Shown here one piece after another: positions 15,775 to 25,631 of a stretch of 64,000 nt of DNA. Made by a program: the position numbers and the translations under genes. The stretch is from assembly GCF_024158035.1 (NCBI RefSeq), contig NZ_JAMZEK010000004.1:1-64000 (forward strand). Direction: 5' to 3'. This DNA is from Dyella lutea. GTDB taxonomy: Bacteria; Pseudomonadota; Gammaproteobacteria; Xanthomonadales; Rhodanobacteraceae. The first letter of the stretch is position 1; each line of letters starts with the position of its first letter. The notes below the pieces were generated by a model that did not search any database, had not been told where the DNA came from, and saw only the letters and a program-made list of their open reading frames with translations.

Positions 15775-17874
15775 TCAGCGGACGGTGGCGCCCGGCCTGG
15801 CGCCCTGGTCGGCGTCCAGCAGGAACAGGTCGCTGCCGCCCTCGCCGGCGGACAGGATCATCCCCTGGGACAGGCCGAAGCGCATCTTGCGCGGCGCCAG
15901 GTTGGCGATGAACACCACGTTGCGGCCGACCAGCTTGTCCGGCTCGCCGTAGGCGGCACGGATGCCGGAGAAGATCTGCCGGGTGCCCAGCGGGCCGGCG
16001 TCCAGCTCGAAACGCAGCAGCTTGTCCGAGCCCTCGACGAATTCGCACACGGTCACCTTGCCCACGCGCAGGTCGAGCTTGGCGAAATCGTCGATACCGA
16101 TGGTCGGGGCGACGGCGGCGGCTTCGGGGGTGGGTGGTGCGGTGTTCTCGGTCATGGCGTTCTTTTCGGTCTTGCGGGGGGCGGGGGCGGCCGCTGCGGG
16201 GGCGGCCAGGGATTCCTTCGAGGCTTCGACCATGGCGTCGATCTGCTTGGGATCGAGACGGCCGAGCAGCGGCTCGAACGGGGCAATGATGTGGTTGTGC
16301 AGCGGCGCGCGGGCGCTGTCGAAATCGAGGATCGGCGCTGCAAGGAACTGTTCGGCCGCGGTCACCGTGGCCGGCACGATCGGCTTGAGCAGGCCGCCGA
16401 GCAGGCGGAACGCGGCGATCGCGAACGAGCACACCTGGTGCAGTTCGAGCCGGCGCGACTCGTCCTTGGACAGCGTCCACGGCGCGGTGGCGGCGATGTG
16501 GCCGTTGACCAGGTCTGCCATGGTCACGAAGCGGCGGGTGACCTCGGCGAACAGCCCGCGGTCGTACAGCTCGGCGATGCCGTCGTAGTGCTCCAGCAGG
16601 CGGTTCCACAGCTCCGCCTCGGTGCTGCCGAAGCGCTCGGCGAGCTGGCCGTCGAAGAACTTGTGCACGAAGCCGGCGGTGCGGCTGGCGATGTTCACCC
16701 ACTTGCCGACCAGGTGCGAGTTGACGCGTTCCTCGAAGGCCTTCAGGTCGAGGTCCACGTCCACCGGTGCGTCGTCGAGCATGGTGGCGAAGTAGTAGCG
16801 CAGGCACTCCGGGTTCAGGCCCACGTCCAGATACGTGCGGGCCTGGATGAAGGTGCCGCGCGACTTGGACATCTTCGCGCCGTTGACGGTGAGGTAGCCG
16901 TTGACGTGCAGCGCGGTCGGCACGCGGAAGCCGGCGCCGTGCAGCATGGCAGGCCAGAACAGACCGTGGAAATTGATGATGTCCTTGCCGATGAAGTGGT
17001 GCATCTCGGCGGCGCTGTCCGGGCCGAGGTAGGCGTCGAAATCGGTGCCGGTGCGCTCGCACAACGCCTTGAAGCTGGCCAGGTAGCCGACTGGCGCGTC
17101 CAGCCAGACATAGAAGAACTTGCCCGGCGCGTCGGGGATCGGAAAGCCGAAATAGGGCGCGTCGCGCGAGATGTCCCAGTCCTTCAGGCCGCCGTCCAGC
17201 CACTCGCGCAGCTTGGCGGCGACGCCGCTGTCGGCCACCGGCTGGCCGCCGGAGTATTTGCCGGCGAACCAGTCGCGCAGCAGACCCTCGAACTTGGACA
17301 GCTCGAAGAAGTAGTGCTCGGACGCGCGCAGCACCGGCGTAGCGCCGGACATCACCGAGTACGGGTTGATCAGGTCGGTCGGTGCGTAGGTGGCACCGCA
17401 GTTCTCGCAGTTGTCGCCGTACTGGTCGGGCGTCTTGCACACCGGGCAGGTGCCCTTGATGTAGCGGTCCGGCAGGAACATCTGCTTGTCCGGATCGAAC
17501 AGCTGCTGGATGTCGCGGCGGGCAATGAAGCCGCCGTCGCGCAGGCGCGTGTAGATCAGTGTCGCCAGCTCGCGGTTTTCGTCCGAATGAGTGGTGTGGT
17601 AGTGGTCGAAGTCCACGCCGAACGCGGCGAAATCCGCCTCGTGGCCGGCACGGATGCCGGCAATGTAGTCCTCCGGCGCCAGGCCGGCCTTCTCCGCCGC
17701 CAGCATGATCGGCGTGCCGTGCGCGTCGTCGGCGCAGACGTAGATCGCCTCGTGGCCGGCCATGCGCTGCGCCCGCACCCAGATGTCGGCCTGGATGTAG
17801 CCCAGCAGGTGGCCCATGTGCAGCGGGCCATTGGCGTAGGGCAGGGCGTTGGTGACGAGGAGGCGTCGGCTCAT
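15775..17874 (-). CDS. metG: Methionyl-tRNA synthetase
   Basis: Charges tRNA-Met, including the initiator, in the cytoplasm. 699 residues, the long form. The HIGH motif is in PYANGPLHMGH (about 10-20). The zinc knuckle has CPVCKTPDQYGDNCENCGA and KMSKS is in GAKMSKSRG. An alpha-helical anticodon domain is followed by an Ala/Pro linker and a C-terminal tRNA-binding (Trbp111-like) dimerisation domain from about residue 590 (DDFAKLDLRVGKV). The ATG at 17874 gives the canonical N-terminus. Confidence 0.97.
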   Translation of the reverse strand: MSRRLLVTNALPYANGPLHMGHLLGYIQADIWVRAQRMAGHEAIYVCADDAHGTPIMLAAEKAGLAPEDYIAGIRAGHEADFAAFGVDFDHYHTTHSDENRELATLIYTRLRDGGFIARRDIQQLFDPDKQMFLPDRYIKGTCPVCKTPDQYGDNCENCGATYAPTDLINPYSVMSGATPVLRASEHYFFELSKFEGLLRDWFAGKYSGGQPVADSGVAAKLREWLDGGLKDWDISRDAPYFGFPIPDAPGKFFYVWLDAPVGYLASFKALCERTGTDFDAYLGPDSAAEMHHFIGKDIINFHGLFWPAMLHGAGFRVPTALHVNGYLTVNGAKMSKSRGTFIQARTYLDVGLNPECLRYYFATMLDDAPVDVDLDLKAFEERVNSHLVGKWVNIASRTAGFVHKFFDGQLAERFGSTEAELWNRLLEHYDGIAELYDRGLFAEVTRRFVTMADLVNGHIAATAPWTLSKDESRRLELHQVCSFAIAAFRLLGGLLKPIVPATVTAAEQFLAAPILDFDSARAPLHNHIIAPFEPLLGRLDPKQIDAMVEASKESLAAPAAAAPAPRKTEKNAMTENTAPPTPEAAAVAPTIGIDDFAKLDLRVGKVTVCEFVEGSDKLLRFELDAGPLGTRQIFSGIRAAYGEPDKLVGRNVVFIANLAPRKMRFGLSQGMILSAGEGGSDLFLLDADQGARPGATVR

Positions 17875-17939
17875 GGCGGCTTGCTTGGCTTTGATGACCG
17901 CAGATTATGGCATGGCCGTCCAAAGCGTCCGACCGGTCC

Positions 17940-17976
17940 ATGCCGCAAACAAAAGGCCCACCAGGTGGCGGGCCTT
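17940..17976 (-). terminator. Terminator after the DUF2147 gene
   Basis: On the minus strand, AAGGCCC...GGGCCTT followed by TTGTTT; arms at 17970-17976 and 17953-17959. It separates the DUF2147 gene from metG. Confidence 0.75.
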
Positions 17977-18000
17977 CGGGTTCCACGGAAGCGGGAAACG

Positions 18001-18465
18001 TCAGTTCTGCCGTTCCCACACCTGCGAGCGGCCGATCAGGGCGAAGCCGATGTAGCCGTGCACGTCGAGCTTCTGGCCGCCGTCGAGCATCTTCAGGCGT
18101 ACCTTGTAGACCTTGCCGGTCTTCGGGTCGAGGATCTTGCCGCCGTCCCACACGTCGTCGTCCTTGCTCACGCCCCACATGATGTTCATGCCCTCGATCG
18201 GCTGGTTGTGGCGCTCGCCGTCGCACTTCTTGCAGATCGGTTCGGCGCCGTCGCGGGCGATGTCCTCGGGGCTGCGGTTGAGCAGCTTGACGATGTGCGC
18301 CTGGAGCTCGCCGTTGTGGTCGGTGATCTCGACGATCGACTTGGCCATGTGGGTCTCGTCGTCGATGGTTTTCCAGGTGCCGACCGGAGTGTCGTTGGCG
18401 GCGAACGCGGAACCGGCGATCAGCAGCAGGCCGGCGGCGAGGGTGAGGCGGGACAGCAGGGTCAT
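18001..18465 (-). CDS. DUF2147 family exported protein
   Basis: 154 residues. Signal peptide 1-22 (MTLLSRLTLAAGLLLIAGSAFA). The mature domain starts with VGTWKTIDDETHMAKSIVEI and ends with GYIGFALIGRSQVWER, which is the DUF2147 pattern: a small lipocalin-like periplasmic fold whose function is unknown. It has one CKKC pair. The ATG at 18465 is preceded by GGAGG at a good distance; longer in-frame starts would lose the signal peptide. Single-gene transcript. Confidence 0.8.
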   Translation of the reverse strand: MTLLSRLTLAAGLLLIAGSAFAANDTPVGTWKTIDDETHMAKSIVEITDHNGELQAHIVKLLNRSPEDIARDGAEPICKKCDGERHNQPIEGMNIMWGVSKDDDVWDGGKILDPKTGKVYKVRLKMLDGGQKLDVHGYIGFALIGRSQVWERQN

Positions 18466-18634
18466 GGGTTTCCTCCCGTACGAATGCGTATGGCGACGAG
18501 ACTGGCGAGGGCCGGGGAGAGCGTCAAGCTGCAATGCGCAAGAGCCGCCCGGGGCCACCGGGCCATGATCCAGCGCAGCCGGTGACGCCGGCATGACTGG
18601 CATAATTGCACTCTTTCCCCGCAAGAAAGCCCCC

Positions 18635-19729
18635 ATGACGCAGGCAAACGAAGCCCTGGTGCGCGAACTGCTCGCCGCGCTCACCGACCCCCATACAGGC
18701 GCGCTGCTGGCCGAGTCCGTGCGCGCCATCGGTGTGGATGGCGACCGCGTGTCGGTCGACGTCCAGCTCGGCTATCCCGCGGCCTCTGTGACGGCGGAGC
18801 TTGCCGCGCAGGTGCGCCAGGCACTGGAAGCCCATCCGGCGGTCGCCGCGGCGGCGGTGTCGGTCGGCAGCCGGGTCCAGGTGCACAAGGTGCAGGGCCA
18901 GCTGGCGCCGCTGCCGAACGTGAAGAACATCATCGTGGTCGCCTCCGGCAAGGGCGGCGTGGGCAAGTCCACCGTCTCGGCGAACCTAGCGCTGGCACTG
19001 GCCGCCGAGGGCGCGAAGGTCGGCATCCTCGATGCCGATATCTACGGCCCCAGCCAGCCGCGCATGCTCGGCCTGTCCGGCAAGCCGGAATCCCCGGACG
19101 GCAAGACCATCGTTCCGCTCCAGGCGCACGGCTTGCAGGCGATGTCGATCGGCTTCCTGGTCGACGAGGAGACCCCGATGATCTGGCGCGGCCCGATGGT
19201 CACCCAGGCGATGATGCAGCTGCTCGGCGACTCGCGCTGGGAACAGCTCGATTATCTGGTGGTCGACCTGCCGCCGGGCACCGGCGACATCCAGCTCACG
19301 TTGTCGCAGAAGGTGCCGGTGGCCGGTGCGGTGATCGTCACCACGCCGCAGGACATCGCCCTGCTGGACGCGCGCAAGGCGCTGAAGATGTTCGAGAAGG
19401 TCGAGGTGCCGGTTCTGGGCGTGGTGGAAAACATGGCCACCCACGTCTGTTCGAACTGCGGCCACGAGGAACACATCTTCGGCGAGGGCGGCGGCCGGCG
19501 CATGGCCGAGCAATATGGCGTGGCCTACCTGGGCTCGTTGCCGCTGGACATCCGTATCCGCGAACAGGCCGATGGCGGCAATCCCACCGTGGTGGCGATG
19601 CCCGATTCCGACCTCGCCGCGCGCTACCGCGAGATCGCGCGCAACACCGCTGGCCGGCTGTCGCGCCAGCCGCGCAACAAGTCGCTGGGCCTGGGCAAGG
19701 TGGTGGTGCAGGGCGCGCCGTCGGCATGA
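18635..19729 (+). CDS. apbC: Iron-sulfur cluster carrier protein ApbC/Mrp
   Basis: A P-loop NTPase of the Mrp/NBP35 group that binds and transfers 4Fe-4S clusters to apoproteins. 364 residues. The N-terminal MIP18-like domain covers about 1-85. The deviant Walker A GKGGVGKST is at about 105-113, and the switch segments are DADIYGPSQPRML and DLPPGTGD. The CxxC cluster ligand is in VCSNCGHEEHIFG. The ATG at 18635 is chosen over an upstream in-frame ATG (18593) because it begins the conserved domain. The stop overlaps the next gene by 4 nt. Confidence 0.94.
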   Translation: MTQANEALVRELLAALTDPHTGALLAESVRAIGVDGDRVSVDVQLGYPAASVTAELAAQVRQALEAHPAVAAAAVSVGSRVQVHKVQGQLAPLPNVKNIIVVASGKGGVGKSTVSANLALALAAEGAKVGILDADIYGPSQPRMLGLSGKPESPDGKTIVPLQAHGLQAMSIGFLVDEETPMIWRGPMVTQAMMQLLGDSRWEQLDYLVVDLPPGTGDIQLTLSQKVPVAGAVIVTTPQDIALLDARKALKMFEKVEVPVLGVVENMATHVCSNCGHEEHIFGEGGGRRMAEQYGVAYLGSLPLDIRIREQADGGNPTVVAMPDSDLAARYREIARNTAGRLSRQPRNKSLGLGKVVVQGAPSA

Positions 19730-20274
19730 CGGCCGCCGCACGCCGTCGCGTGCTGTGCCTGGCAGGCAGCTTGCGGGCGGTGTCGGCGAACAGGAGCGTG
19801 CTGGAGGCCGCGCGTGAACTGGCGCCGGCCTCGCTGGAGCTGGTTCTCTACGACGGTCTCGCAGCGCTGCCCTGGTTCAATCCGGACGACGAGCGGGATC
19901 CCCTGCCCGGAGCCGTCACCGGCCTGCGCGAGCAGGTCGCCGCCAGCGACGCGCTGCTGATCGCCTGTCCGGAATATGCGCACGGCGTGCCCGGTGCGTT
20001 CAAGAACCTGCTGGACTGGCTGGTCGGCTGCCCGCGGTTTCCGGGCAAGCCGGTGGCCCTGCTCAACGCCTCGGCGCGCGGATCCCATCATGCGCAGGAC
20101 GCGCTTCGCGAGATCCTGCGAACGATGTCGGCCGAGCTGCTGGACCGAGTGTCCGGCACCGTGCCCTTGCCGGGTACGGGCTGCGACCGGGCATATGTGC
20201 TTGCCCAGCTGGAACCGCGCGGCGAGCTGGAGGCCCTGCTGAAGCGGCTTGCGCGGGCGCTCGAGAGCGCCTGA
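19726..20274 (+). CDS. NADPH-dependent FMN reductase family flavoprotein
   Basis: 182 residues with a flavodoxin-like fold. The N-terminal strand [19 protein letters not shown] supplies the phosphate-binding loop and [18 protein letters not shown] is the signature of the ChrR/azoreductase group. It probably reduces quinones, metals or azo compounds with NAD(P)H; the substrate is unknown. It is translationally coupled to apbC (ATGA). Confidence 0.82.
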   Translation: MTAAARRRVLCLAGSLRAVSANRSVLEAARELAPASLELVLYDGLAALPWFNPDDERDPLPGAVTGLREQVAASDALLIACPEYAHGVPGAFKNLLDWLVGCPRFPGKPVALLNASARGSHHAQDALREILRTMSAELLDRVSGTVPLPGTGCDRAYVLAQLEPRGELEALLKRLARALESA

Positions 20275-20275
20275 T

Positions 20276-20306
20276 CGGCCCGATGCTGGTCTGTCGGGCC
20301 GTTTCG
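20276..20306 (+). terminator. Terminator of the apbC operon
   Basis: CGGCCCGA (20276-20283) pairs with TCGGGCCG (20294-20301) and is followed by TTT. It directly follows the FMN reductase stop. Confidence 0.6.
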
Positions 20307-20377
20307 CGTGGTATTTTTCCGGGTCTTTGCGGCAGCCGAATGCTTCGGTTGCCCACCACCCGACGACCGGAGCGCGC

Positions 20378-20944
20378 GTGAGCATCAAACCCGACAAGTG
20401 GATCCGCCGGATGGCCGAGCAGCACGGCATGATCGAGCCGTTCGAGCCCGGCCAGGTGAAGATGCGCGATGGCGAGAAACTGGTGTCCTACGGCACCTCC
20501 AGCTACGGCTACGACGTGCGTTGCGCGCGTGAGTTCAAGATCTTCACCAACATCAACTCCACCATCGTCGACCCGAAAGCGTTCGACCCGACCAGCTTCG
20601 TCGACGTGGAGGCGGACGTGTGCATCATTCCACCGAACTCGTTCGCGCTGGCGCGCACGGTGGAGTACTTCCGCATCCCGCGCGACGTGCTGGTGGTGTG
20701 CCTGGGCAAGAGCACCTACGCGCGCTGCGGCATCATCGTCAACGTCACGCCGCTGGAGCCGGAGTGGGAAGGCCATGTGACGCTGGAGTTTTCCAATACC
20801 ACGCCGCTGCCGGCCAAGATCTACGCCAACGAAGGCGTGGCGCAGATGCTGTTCTTCGAGTCCGACGAATCGTGCGAGACCAGCTACCGCGACCGCGGCG
20901 GCAAGTACCAGGGCCAACAGGGCGTGACCCTGCCGCGCACCTGA
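20378..20944 (+). CDS. dcd: dCTP deaminase
   Basis: Deaminates dCTP to dUTP, the main source of dTMP precursor in gammaproteobacteria. A homotrimeric, dUTPase-like fold. 188 residues. Active-site segments are [19 protein letters not shown] and [20 protein letters not shown], including the catalytic Glu, and the C-terminal nucleotide-gating tail is [17 protein letters not shown]. The GTG start at 20378 ([11 protein letters not shown] follows) matches family length. It has its own promoter region after the preceding terminator. Confidence 0.96.
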   Translation: MSIKPDKWIRRMAEQHGMIEPFEPGQVKMRDGEKLVSYGTSSYGYDVRCAREFKIFTNINSTIVDPKAFDPTSFVDVEADVCIIPPNSFALARTVEYFRIPRDVLVVCLGKSTYARCGIIVNVTPLEPEWEGHVTLEFSNTTPLPAKIYANEGVAQMLFFESDESCETSYRDRGGKYQGQQGVTLPRT

Positions 20945-21037
20945 ATGTTCGCTGGCGACGTCGATCGCCGCGCATCGCGCGCGCCGTACCGGCGCTACAC
21001 TCCCCCAGTTGTGATGAATGCCTTGCAGGAGATCCGC

Positions 21038-21535
21038 ATGACCCGTCTTTCCTCCCTCGCTGGCCGGCTGGCGATGGCTTTCCTTGTCGGCGGCACTGTG
21101 CTGTTGGCGGGCTGCCACCGCGGCGCGACCAAGGAACAGGTAGCTGCGCTCGAGTCCAAGGGCCAGTTCGACACCGTGATCAAGGCGTACAAGGGCGGCC
21201 AGTTCCTGGTCGACGGCGCGGTGCTTTCTGCCCTCGATACGGGCAGCCACTTCGCCTATCTGAAGGAAGTGGGCAAGCTGCCCAAGAGCGTGCTGCTGGT
21301 GCCCAGCGACGACTACTCGATCCGCAAGGAGCATCTGCAGTACCTGGCGCGGATGCAGCTGGATTACGGTTTCGTCGCCTACTACGACAAGAAGGGCACC
21401 CTGGTGCAGATCAATCCCGAGGAAACCAAGACCCGCAGGCTCGAGGACTACCACGGTCCGGCCAAGATGGACGACCAGATGAAAGGCAAGGACGCGGCAG
21501 GCTCCAGCATGGAAGACCGCTCGCAGGGTTACTGA
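21038..21535 (+). CDS. Hypothetical lipoprotein
   Basis: 165 residues. The lipoprotein signal peptide ends in the lipobox VLLAGC (Cys26). The remainder is hydrophilic, with no recognised domain, and is rich in Lys/Asp/Tyr toward the C-terminus. The ATG at 21038 has AGGAG 6 nt upstream. It lies 93 nt after dcd and converges on pcp. The outer-membrane location is inferred (residue +2 is His, not Asp). Confidence 0.75.
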   Translation: MTRLSSLAGRLAMAFLVGGTVLLAGCHRGATKEQVAALESKGQFDTVIKAYKGGQFLVDGAVLSALDTGSHFAYLKEVGKLPKSVLLVPSDDYSIRKEHLQYLARMQLDYGFVAYYDKKGTLVQINPEETKTRRLEDYHGPAKMDDQMKGKDAAGSSMEDRSQGY

Positions 21536-21560
21536 GGCGGTTCCTCGCGGGTGCGACGGC

Positions 21561-22214
21561 TCAGCTGATCGTGCCCGCCGCCAGCCGGGCATCCGTCCGG
21601 ACACGCGCGGCCGTGCGCAGGGCGACCAGCAGACCCCTGCGCACATCCTCCAGCGACATGCTCGGCGCATGCGCATGCGACACCGCCTGGTCCGGCAGGA
21701 AGGGAATGTGCAGGAAGCCGGTGCGCACGCCACGCTGGCGCGCCGTGTAGTGCGCCATGGCGTAGGCGATGTGGTTGCACACGTAGGTGCCGGCCGTGTT
21801 CGAGATTTCCGCCGGCAGCCCCTCCTCGCGCAACGCGGCGAGCATCGCCTTGATCGGCAGGCTGCTGAAATAGGCGGCCGGTCCGCCGGCCACCACCGGC
21901 TCGTCCACCGGCTGTGCGCCGGCATTGTCGGGGATGCGCGCGTCGTTGACGTTGATCGCCACCCGCTCGAGCGACAGCCGGCTGCGGCCGCCGGCCTGGC
22001 CCACGCCCAGCGCGATCGCCGGACGCTCCTCGCGCAGCGCGCGCCGAAGCGCCCTCAGCGAGGCGGCGAACTCGGTCGGCAGCTGCAGTGCGACGATGCG
22101 GTGGCCGGCGATCCGGCGGCCGTGCAGCGCGCTGACTGCTTCCCACGAGGGGTTTACCGTCTCGCCGCCGAACGGGTCGAAGCCGGTGAGCAGGATGCGA
22201 GGTGTTTGGGTCAT
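21561..22214 (-). CDS. pcp: Pyroglutamyl peptidase I
   Basis: A cytosolic cysteine peptidase that removes N-terminal 5-oxoproline (pyroglutamate) from peptides. 217 residues. N-terminal signature LLTGFDPFGGETVNPSWEAV. The catalytic triad is Glu in RLSLERVAIN, Cys in SNTAGTYVCNHIAY and His in GFLHIPFLP. It is the last gene of a minus-strand operon that also encodes 5-oxoprolinase and two membrane proteins, so it likely feeds pyroglutamate into that route. The ATG at 22214 is the start that fits the family. Confidence 0.95.
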   Translation of the reverse strand: MTQTPRILLTGFDPFGGETVNPSWEAVSALHGRRIAGHRIVALQLPTEFAASLRALRRALREERPAIALGVGQAGGRSRLSLERVAINVNDARIPDNAGAQPVDEPVVAGGPAAYFSSLPIKAMLAALREEGLPAEISNTAGTYVCNHIAYAMAHYTARQRGVRTGFLHIPFLPDQAVSHAHAPSMSLEDVRRGLLVALRTAARVRTDARLAAGTIS

Positions 22215-22234
22215 GGTCGGTCGGTCTCGACGGT

Positions 22235-23206
22235 TCAGTGGCGGAATACCAGCAGCGCCATCAGCGCCAGGTTCACCGCCAGCAGCACCAGCGCGGTGAC
22301 TACCTGGGCACGGATCACGCCGTACGGCGAGCGCAGTTCGAGCAGCGCGGCCGGTACCAGGTTGAAGTTCGCCGCCATCGGCGTGAGCAGGGTGCCGCAG
22401 TAGCCGCACAGCATGCCCAGGGCGCCCAGCGTGGCGGGGTTCGCCCCGTAGTGCTGCACCAGCAGCGGCAGGCCGATGCCGGCGGTCATCACCGGGAAGG
22501 CGGCGAACGCGTTGCCCATGATCACGGTGAACAGCACCATGCCCAGCCCGTAGGCCAGCAGGCAGGCCATGGCGCTGCCCGTCGGGAGCGCATCGGTGGT
22601 GAGCTGGGCGATCGCGTCGCCCACGCCGCTGCGGGTGAATACCTGGCCCAGCGCGGCCAGCAGCACCGGCAGCAGCACGGCCCAGCCCATGGTGTCGAGC
22701 AGGCGGCGGCCTTCCAGCAGGCCCAGAGACGGCGCCTCGCGGGTCACCGCGGCCGCCGCGAACAGGGCCAGCACGCACGCCAGTGCCAGCCCGGTGAGGG
22801 TCATCTGCACCGGGTCGAACAGCTGCCAGCCGTGCCACTGCAGCTTCGCCCCGCCCAGTGCCACGCCGACAGTCACCAGCGGGATCAGCAGGGCCGGCAG
22901 GAACAGCCGGTGGCCGAGACACGCGGCCGACGCCGTGCGCTGCGCCGGGGTGGTCTGCTCCGCCGGGCGACGATGGCCCAGCTTCGGCGCGATCAGCGCC
23001 ACCGCGATGACCGCCAGGCCGGCCAGCTGCGCCGGCAGCGGATGGCCGGCATGCGCCGCGTCGAGTACGGCCCCGCCAGTGCCGAACAGCGCGGCCAGGA
23101 TCAGCCAGAACGCGCCGCGCCAGGCCTCGCGCTCGCGCAGGTTGCGCCAGCCGGCGTAGGCCATGAACAACGCCAGCAGCAGGTGCACGTGTTCGACGCG
23201 GAGCAT
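22235..23206 (-). CDS. DUF979 membrane protein (putative 5-oxoproline carrier subunit)
   Basis: 323 residues, about nine hydrophobic segments, an inner-membrane protein. The family (DUF979) is nearly always encoded next to DUF969. Segments such as LPLLVQHYGANPATLGALGMLCGYCGTLLTPMAANFN look like the ion-transporter/permease type with re-entrant loops. It lies 3 nt after DUF969 and 20 nt before pcp. The function is not established; operon context (pcp, pxpABC) suggests uptake of pyroglutamate or pyroglutamyl peptides. Confidence 0.75.
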   Translation of the reverse strand: MLRVEHVHLLLALFMAYAGWRNLREREAWRGAFWLILAALFGTGGAVLDAAHAGHPLPAQLAGLAVIAVALIAPKLGHRRPAEQTTPAQRTASAACLGHRLFLPALLIPLVTVGVALGGAKLQWHGWQLFDPVQMTLTGLALACVLALFAAAAVTREAPSLGLLEGRRLLDTMGWAVLLPVLLAALGQVFTRSGVGDAIAQLTTDALPTGSAMACLLAYGLGMVLFTVIMGNAFAAFPVMTAGIGLPLLVQHYGANPATLGALGMLCGYCGTLLTPMAANFNLVPAALLELRSPYGVIRAQVVTALVLLAVNLALMALLVFRH

Positions 23207-23209
23207 CGT

Positions 23210-23896
23210 TCAGGTCCCCTGCCGGGTCGCGGCGCGACGCCGCAGATGGCGCTGGAACAGCGCGATCTGCACGCCGTGGACGACGGACGCGGCGATCGCC
23301 GTCGGCAGGGCCCACAGCGCGATCGAAAGCGGCGTCAGCTCGATGCCGTGCTGGCTGTAGAAGCCCTGGATCAGCAGCACTGCGCCCAGCGCGATGAACA
23401 CGTCCTCGCCGAAGAAAAGCCCGACGTTGTCGGTGGCGGCGCACAGTGCACGCAGGCGGTCGCGCTCGGCCTCCGGCAGCGCCGGATCGATGCGCTCGGC
23501 GGCCGCCTCGGCCATCGGTGCCAGCAGCGGGCGCACCGTCTGCGCCGGTCCGGCCACGCTCTGCAGGCCGATCATCGACAGCACCTGGCGCCCCAGCAGG
23601 TAGCCGACCAGCAGCCGCGCCAGGGTCATCCCGCGCAGGCGGTCCATCCATGCACGCGCGTGTTCGCGCAGGCCGGCGCGCTCCAGCAGGCCGATCGCCG
23701 GCAGCGTCATCACGATGATCAGCAGGATGCGGCTGGAGGCGAAGCTGGTACCCAGCAGGGCCAGCAGGTCCGGCACGCTCATCCCGGAGAGCAGGCCGCT
23801 GGTCACCGCCGCGGTGACCACCACCAGAACCGGGTTGAAGCGCAGCACGAAGCCGAGCGCGATCACTGCCACGCCGAGCAGGGGCCACCCGTTCAC
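23210..23896 (-). CDS. DUF969 membrane protein (putative 5-oxoproline carrier subunit)
   Basis: 228 residues with about six hydrophobic segments and a loop LSMIGLQSVAGPAQTVRPLLAPMAE typical of DUF969. It is the obligate partner of DUF979, and the two halves together resemble one split permease. The GTG start at 23896 overlaps the pxpA stop (GTGA), showing translational coupling with 5-oxoprolinase. The role as carrier is inferred from context. Confidence 0.75.
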   Translation of the reverse strand: MNGWPLLGVAVIALGFVLRFNPVLVVVTAAVTSGLLSGMSVPDLLALLGTSFASSRILLIIVMTLPAIGLLERAGLREHARAWMDRLRGMTLARLLVGYLLGRQVLSMIGLQSVAGPAQTVRPLLAPMAEAAAERIDPALPEAERDRLRALCAATDNVGLFFGEDVFIALGAVLLIQGFYSQHGIELTPLSIALWALPTAIAASVVHGVQIALFQRHLRRRAATRQGT

Positions 23897-24657
23897 GCGA
23901 CCCCCGGGGAGACGATGCGCAAGCCTGCTTGTTCCAGCGCGGCGCGCAGGCTGCGCGCGAACGCCACGGCATGCGCGCCGTCGCCGTGCAGGCAGAGCGT
24001 GTCGGCTTCCAACTGCACCGCCGTGCCGTCGACCGCGGTGACCGCGCCGTCCACGGCCATGCGCAGCGCCTGCGCGGTGGCCTCGGCGTCGTCGGTGATC
24101 ACCGCGTCCGGTTCGCGGCGCGGCTGCAGCGAACCGTCGGCGCGATAGCGGCGGTCGGCGAAGGCCTCGGACACCACCGCCAGCCCCGCCGCGCGCCCGG
24201 CATCGAGCAGCGCCGAGCCGGCCAGGCCGAACAGCCGCAGCGTGGGATCGAACGCGCGCACGGCGTCGGCGATCGCGTCGGCCAGCGCGCGGTCGCGGGC
24301 GGCCATGTTGTAGAGCGCGCCGTGCGGCTTGACGTGGGCGACGGTCGCACCGGCCGCGCGGGCGAAGCCGTGCAGGGCGCCGAGTTGGTACAGCGTCATC
24401 GCGTGCACCTCGGTCGGCGACACCGTCATTTCGCGGCGGCCGAAACCCTGCAGGTCCGGCAGCGAGACGTGGGCGCCGATCGCCACGCCGCGGGCGGCCG
24501 CCTCGGCCACCGTGCGCTGCATGATCGCGGGGTCGCCGGCGTGGAAGCCGCAGGCGATGTTGGCCGAGCTGACCAGGGCGAGCAGGGCGCTGTCCTCGCC
24601 CATCCGCCAGGCGCCGAAGGATTCGCCGAGGTCGCAGTTGAGATCGATGCGTTTCAT
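23893..24657 (-). CDS. pxpA: 5-oxoprolinase subunit A (LamB/YcsF family)
   Basis: A subunit of the prokaryotic ATP-dependent 5-oxoprolinase PxpABC, which opens 5-oxoproline to glutamate. 254 residues. The metal-binding/catalytic strand is IDLNCDLGESFG at the N-terminus, followed by ANIACGFHAGDP, GAHVSLPD and HVKPHGALYN, all family hallmarks. It overlaps pxpC and DUF969 by 4 nt each. Confidence 0.95.
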   Translation of the reverse strand: MKRIDLNCDLGESFGAWRMGEDSALLALVSSANIACGFHAGDPAIMQRTVAEAAARGVAIGAHVSLPDLQGFGRREMTVSPTEVHAMTLYQLGALHGFARAAGATVAHVKPHGALYNMAARDRALADAIADAVRAFDPTLRLFGLAGSALLDAGRAAGLAVVSEAFADRRYRADGSLQPRREPDAVITDDAEATAQALRMAVDGAVTAVDGTAVQLEADTLCLHGDGAHAVAFARSLRAALEQAGLRIVSPGVA

Positions 24658-25631
24658 CGTTCCGATTCTCCCCGGTCGAGTACCCGCTGCACCAGCCGTT
24701 GCAGGTCGCGCTCGCGCGCGTTTTGCCGCTCCAGCGCCTCGTCGAGCGTGATCGATACGAATTGCACGGCGTCGCCCGGCCTGCGCTGCGCCAGGGTCGG
24801 CAGATCGACGGCGGCGACCTGGCCGATGCGCGGATAGCCGCCGGTGACCGGCGCCTCGGCCAGCAGGGCGATCGGCTGACCGGACGGCGGCAGCTGCACG
24901 GTGCCGGGCAGCACGGCTTCGGACACCAGCTCCAGCGGGGCGGCCAGCGCCAGCGCCTCGCCCTCAAGTCGCGCGCCGGTGCGGTTGCTGGAGGCGGCGA
25001 GGCGGAACGGCTGGCGGTGCAGCCGCTCGCGGGACGCCGCATCGAGCCGGTCGGCATGGCTGCCCGGCAGCAGCGCAAGCGGCCCCAACGCGAAGTCGAA
25101 CCAGGGCTGTGGATCGACGCCCCAGCGGCGGATGCGCAGCTGATCGATCGCTTCGATTCCGCCGGTCTCGTCCAGCGGCAGCACGTCGCCGGCGACCAGC
25201 GCGCGCCCGCCGAGCGGCCCGAGCCGGGCATGCAGGTCCACGCTGCGGCTGCCGAGCACCGCCGGCACGGCGAAGCCGCCGCGTACCGCCAGGTAGCTGC
25301 GGCAGCCCTGGCGCATGCCGCGCAGGCGCAGCACGCTGCCGGCGGGCAGGTCGACCGCGGTCCACGGCGGCAACGGGCGCTCGCCCACGCTCGCGTCGAT
25401 CGGTGCGCCGGTCAGGGCGATCCGCGCCGCGCGCTCGAAGCACAGGGTCGGCCCCTGCAGGGTGATCTCCAGCGCGGCCTCGCCGCCGGTATTGCCGACC
25501 AGCGCGTTGGCCAGCCGCCACGCCGGACCGTCCGCCGCCCCGGCGCGCCCGATGCCGAGCGCCGCGTGGCCGGGGCGGCCGGCGTCCTGCAGCGTGGTCA
25601 GCAGGCCGGAGCGCAGCGCCTGCACGCTCAT
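24654..25631 (-). CDS. pxpC: 5-oxoprolinase subunit C (biotin-dependent carboxyltransferase-like)
   Basis: 325 residues with the KipA/AHS2 fold: [30 protein letters not shown] at the N-terminus, then [17 protein letters not shown] and later [10 protein letters not shown] and [12 protein letters not shown]. It forms the catalytic core with PxpB. The start is the ATG at 25631, coupled to pxpB (overlap of 4 nt); the frame is open upstream but only as shadow. Confidence 0.93.
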   Translation of the reverse strand: MSVQALRSGLLTTLQDAGRPGHAALGIGRAGAADGPAWRLANALVGNTGGEAALEITLQGPTLCFERAARIALTGAPIDASVGERPLPPWTAVDLPAGSVLRLRGMRQGCRSYLAVRGGFAVPAVLGSRSVDLHARLGPLGGRALVAGDVLPLDETGGIEAIDQLRIRRWGVDPQPWFDFALGPLALLPGSHADRLDAASRERLHRQPFRLAASSNRTGARLEGEALALAAPLELVSEAVLPGTVQLPPSGQPIALLAEAPVTGGYPRIGQVAAVDLPTLAQRRPGDAVQFVSITLDEALERQNARERDLQRLVQRVLDRGESER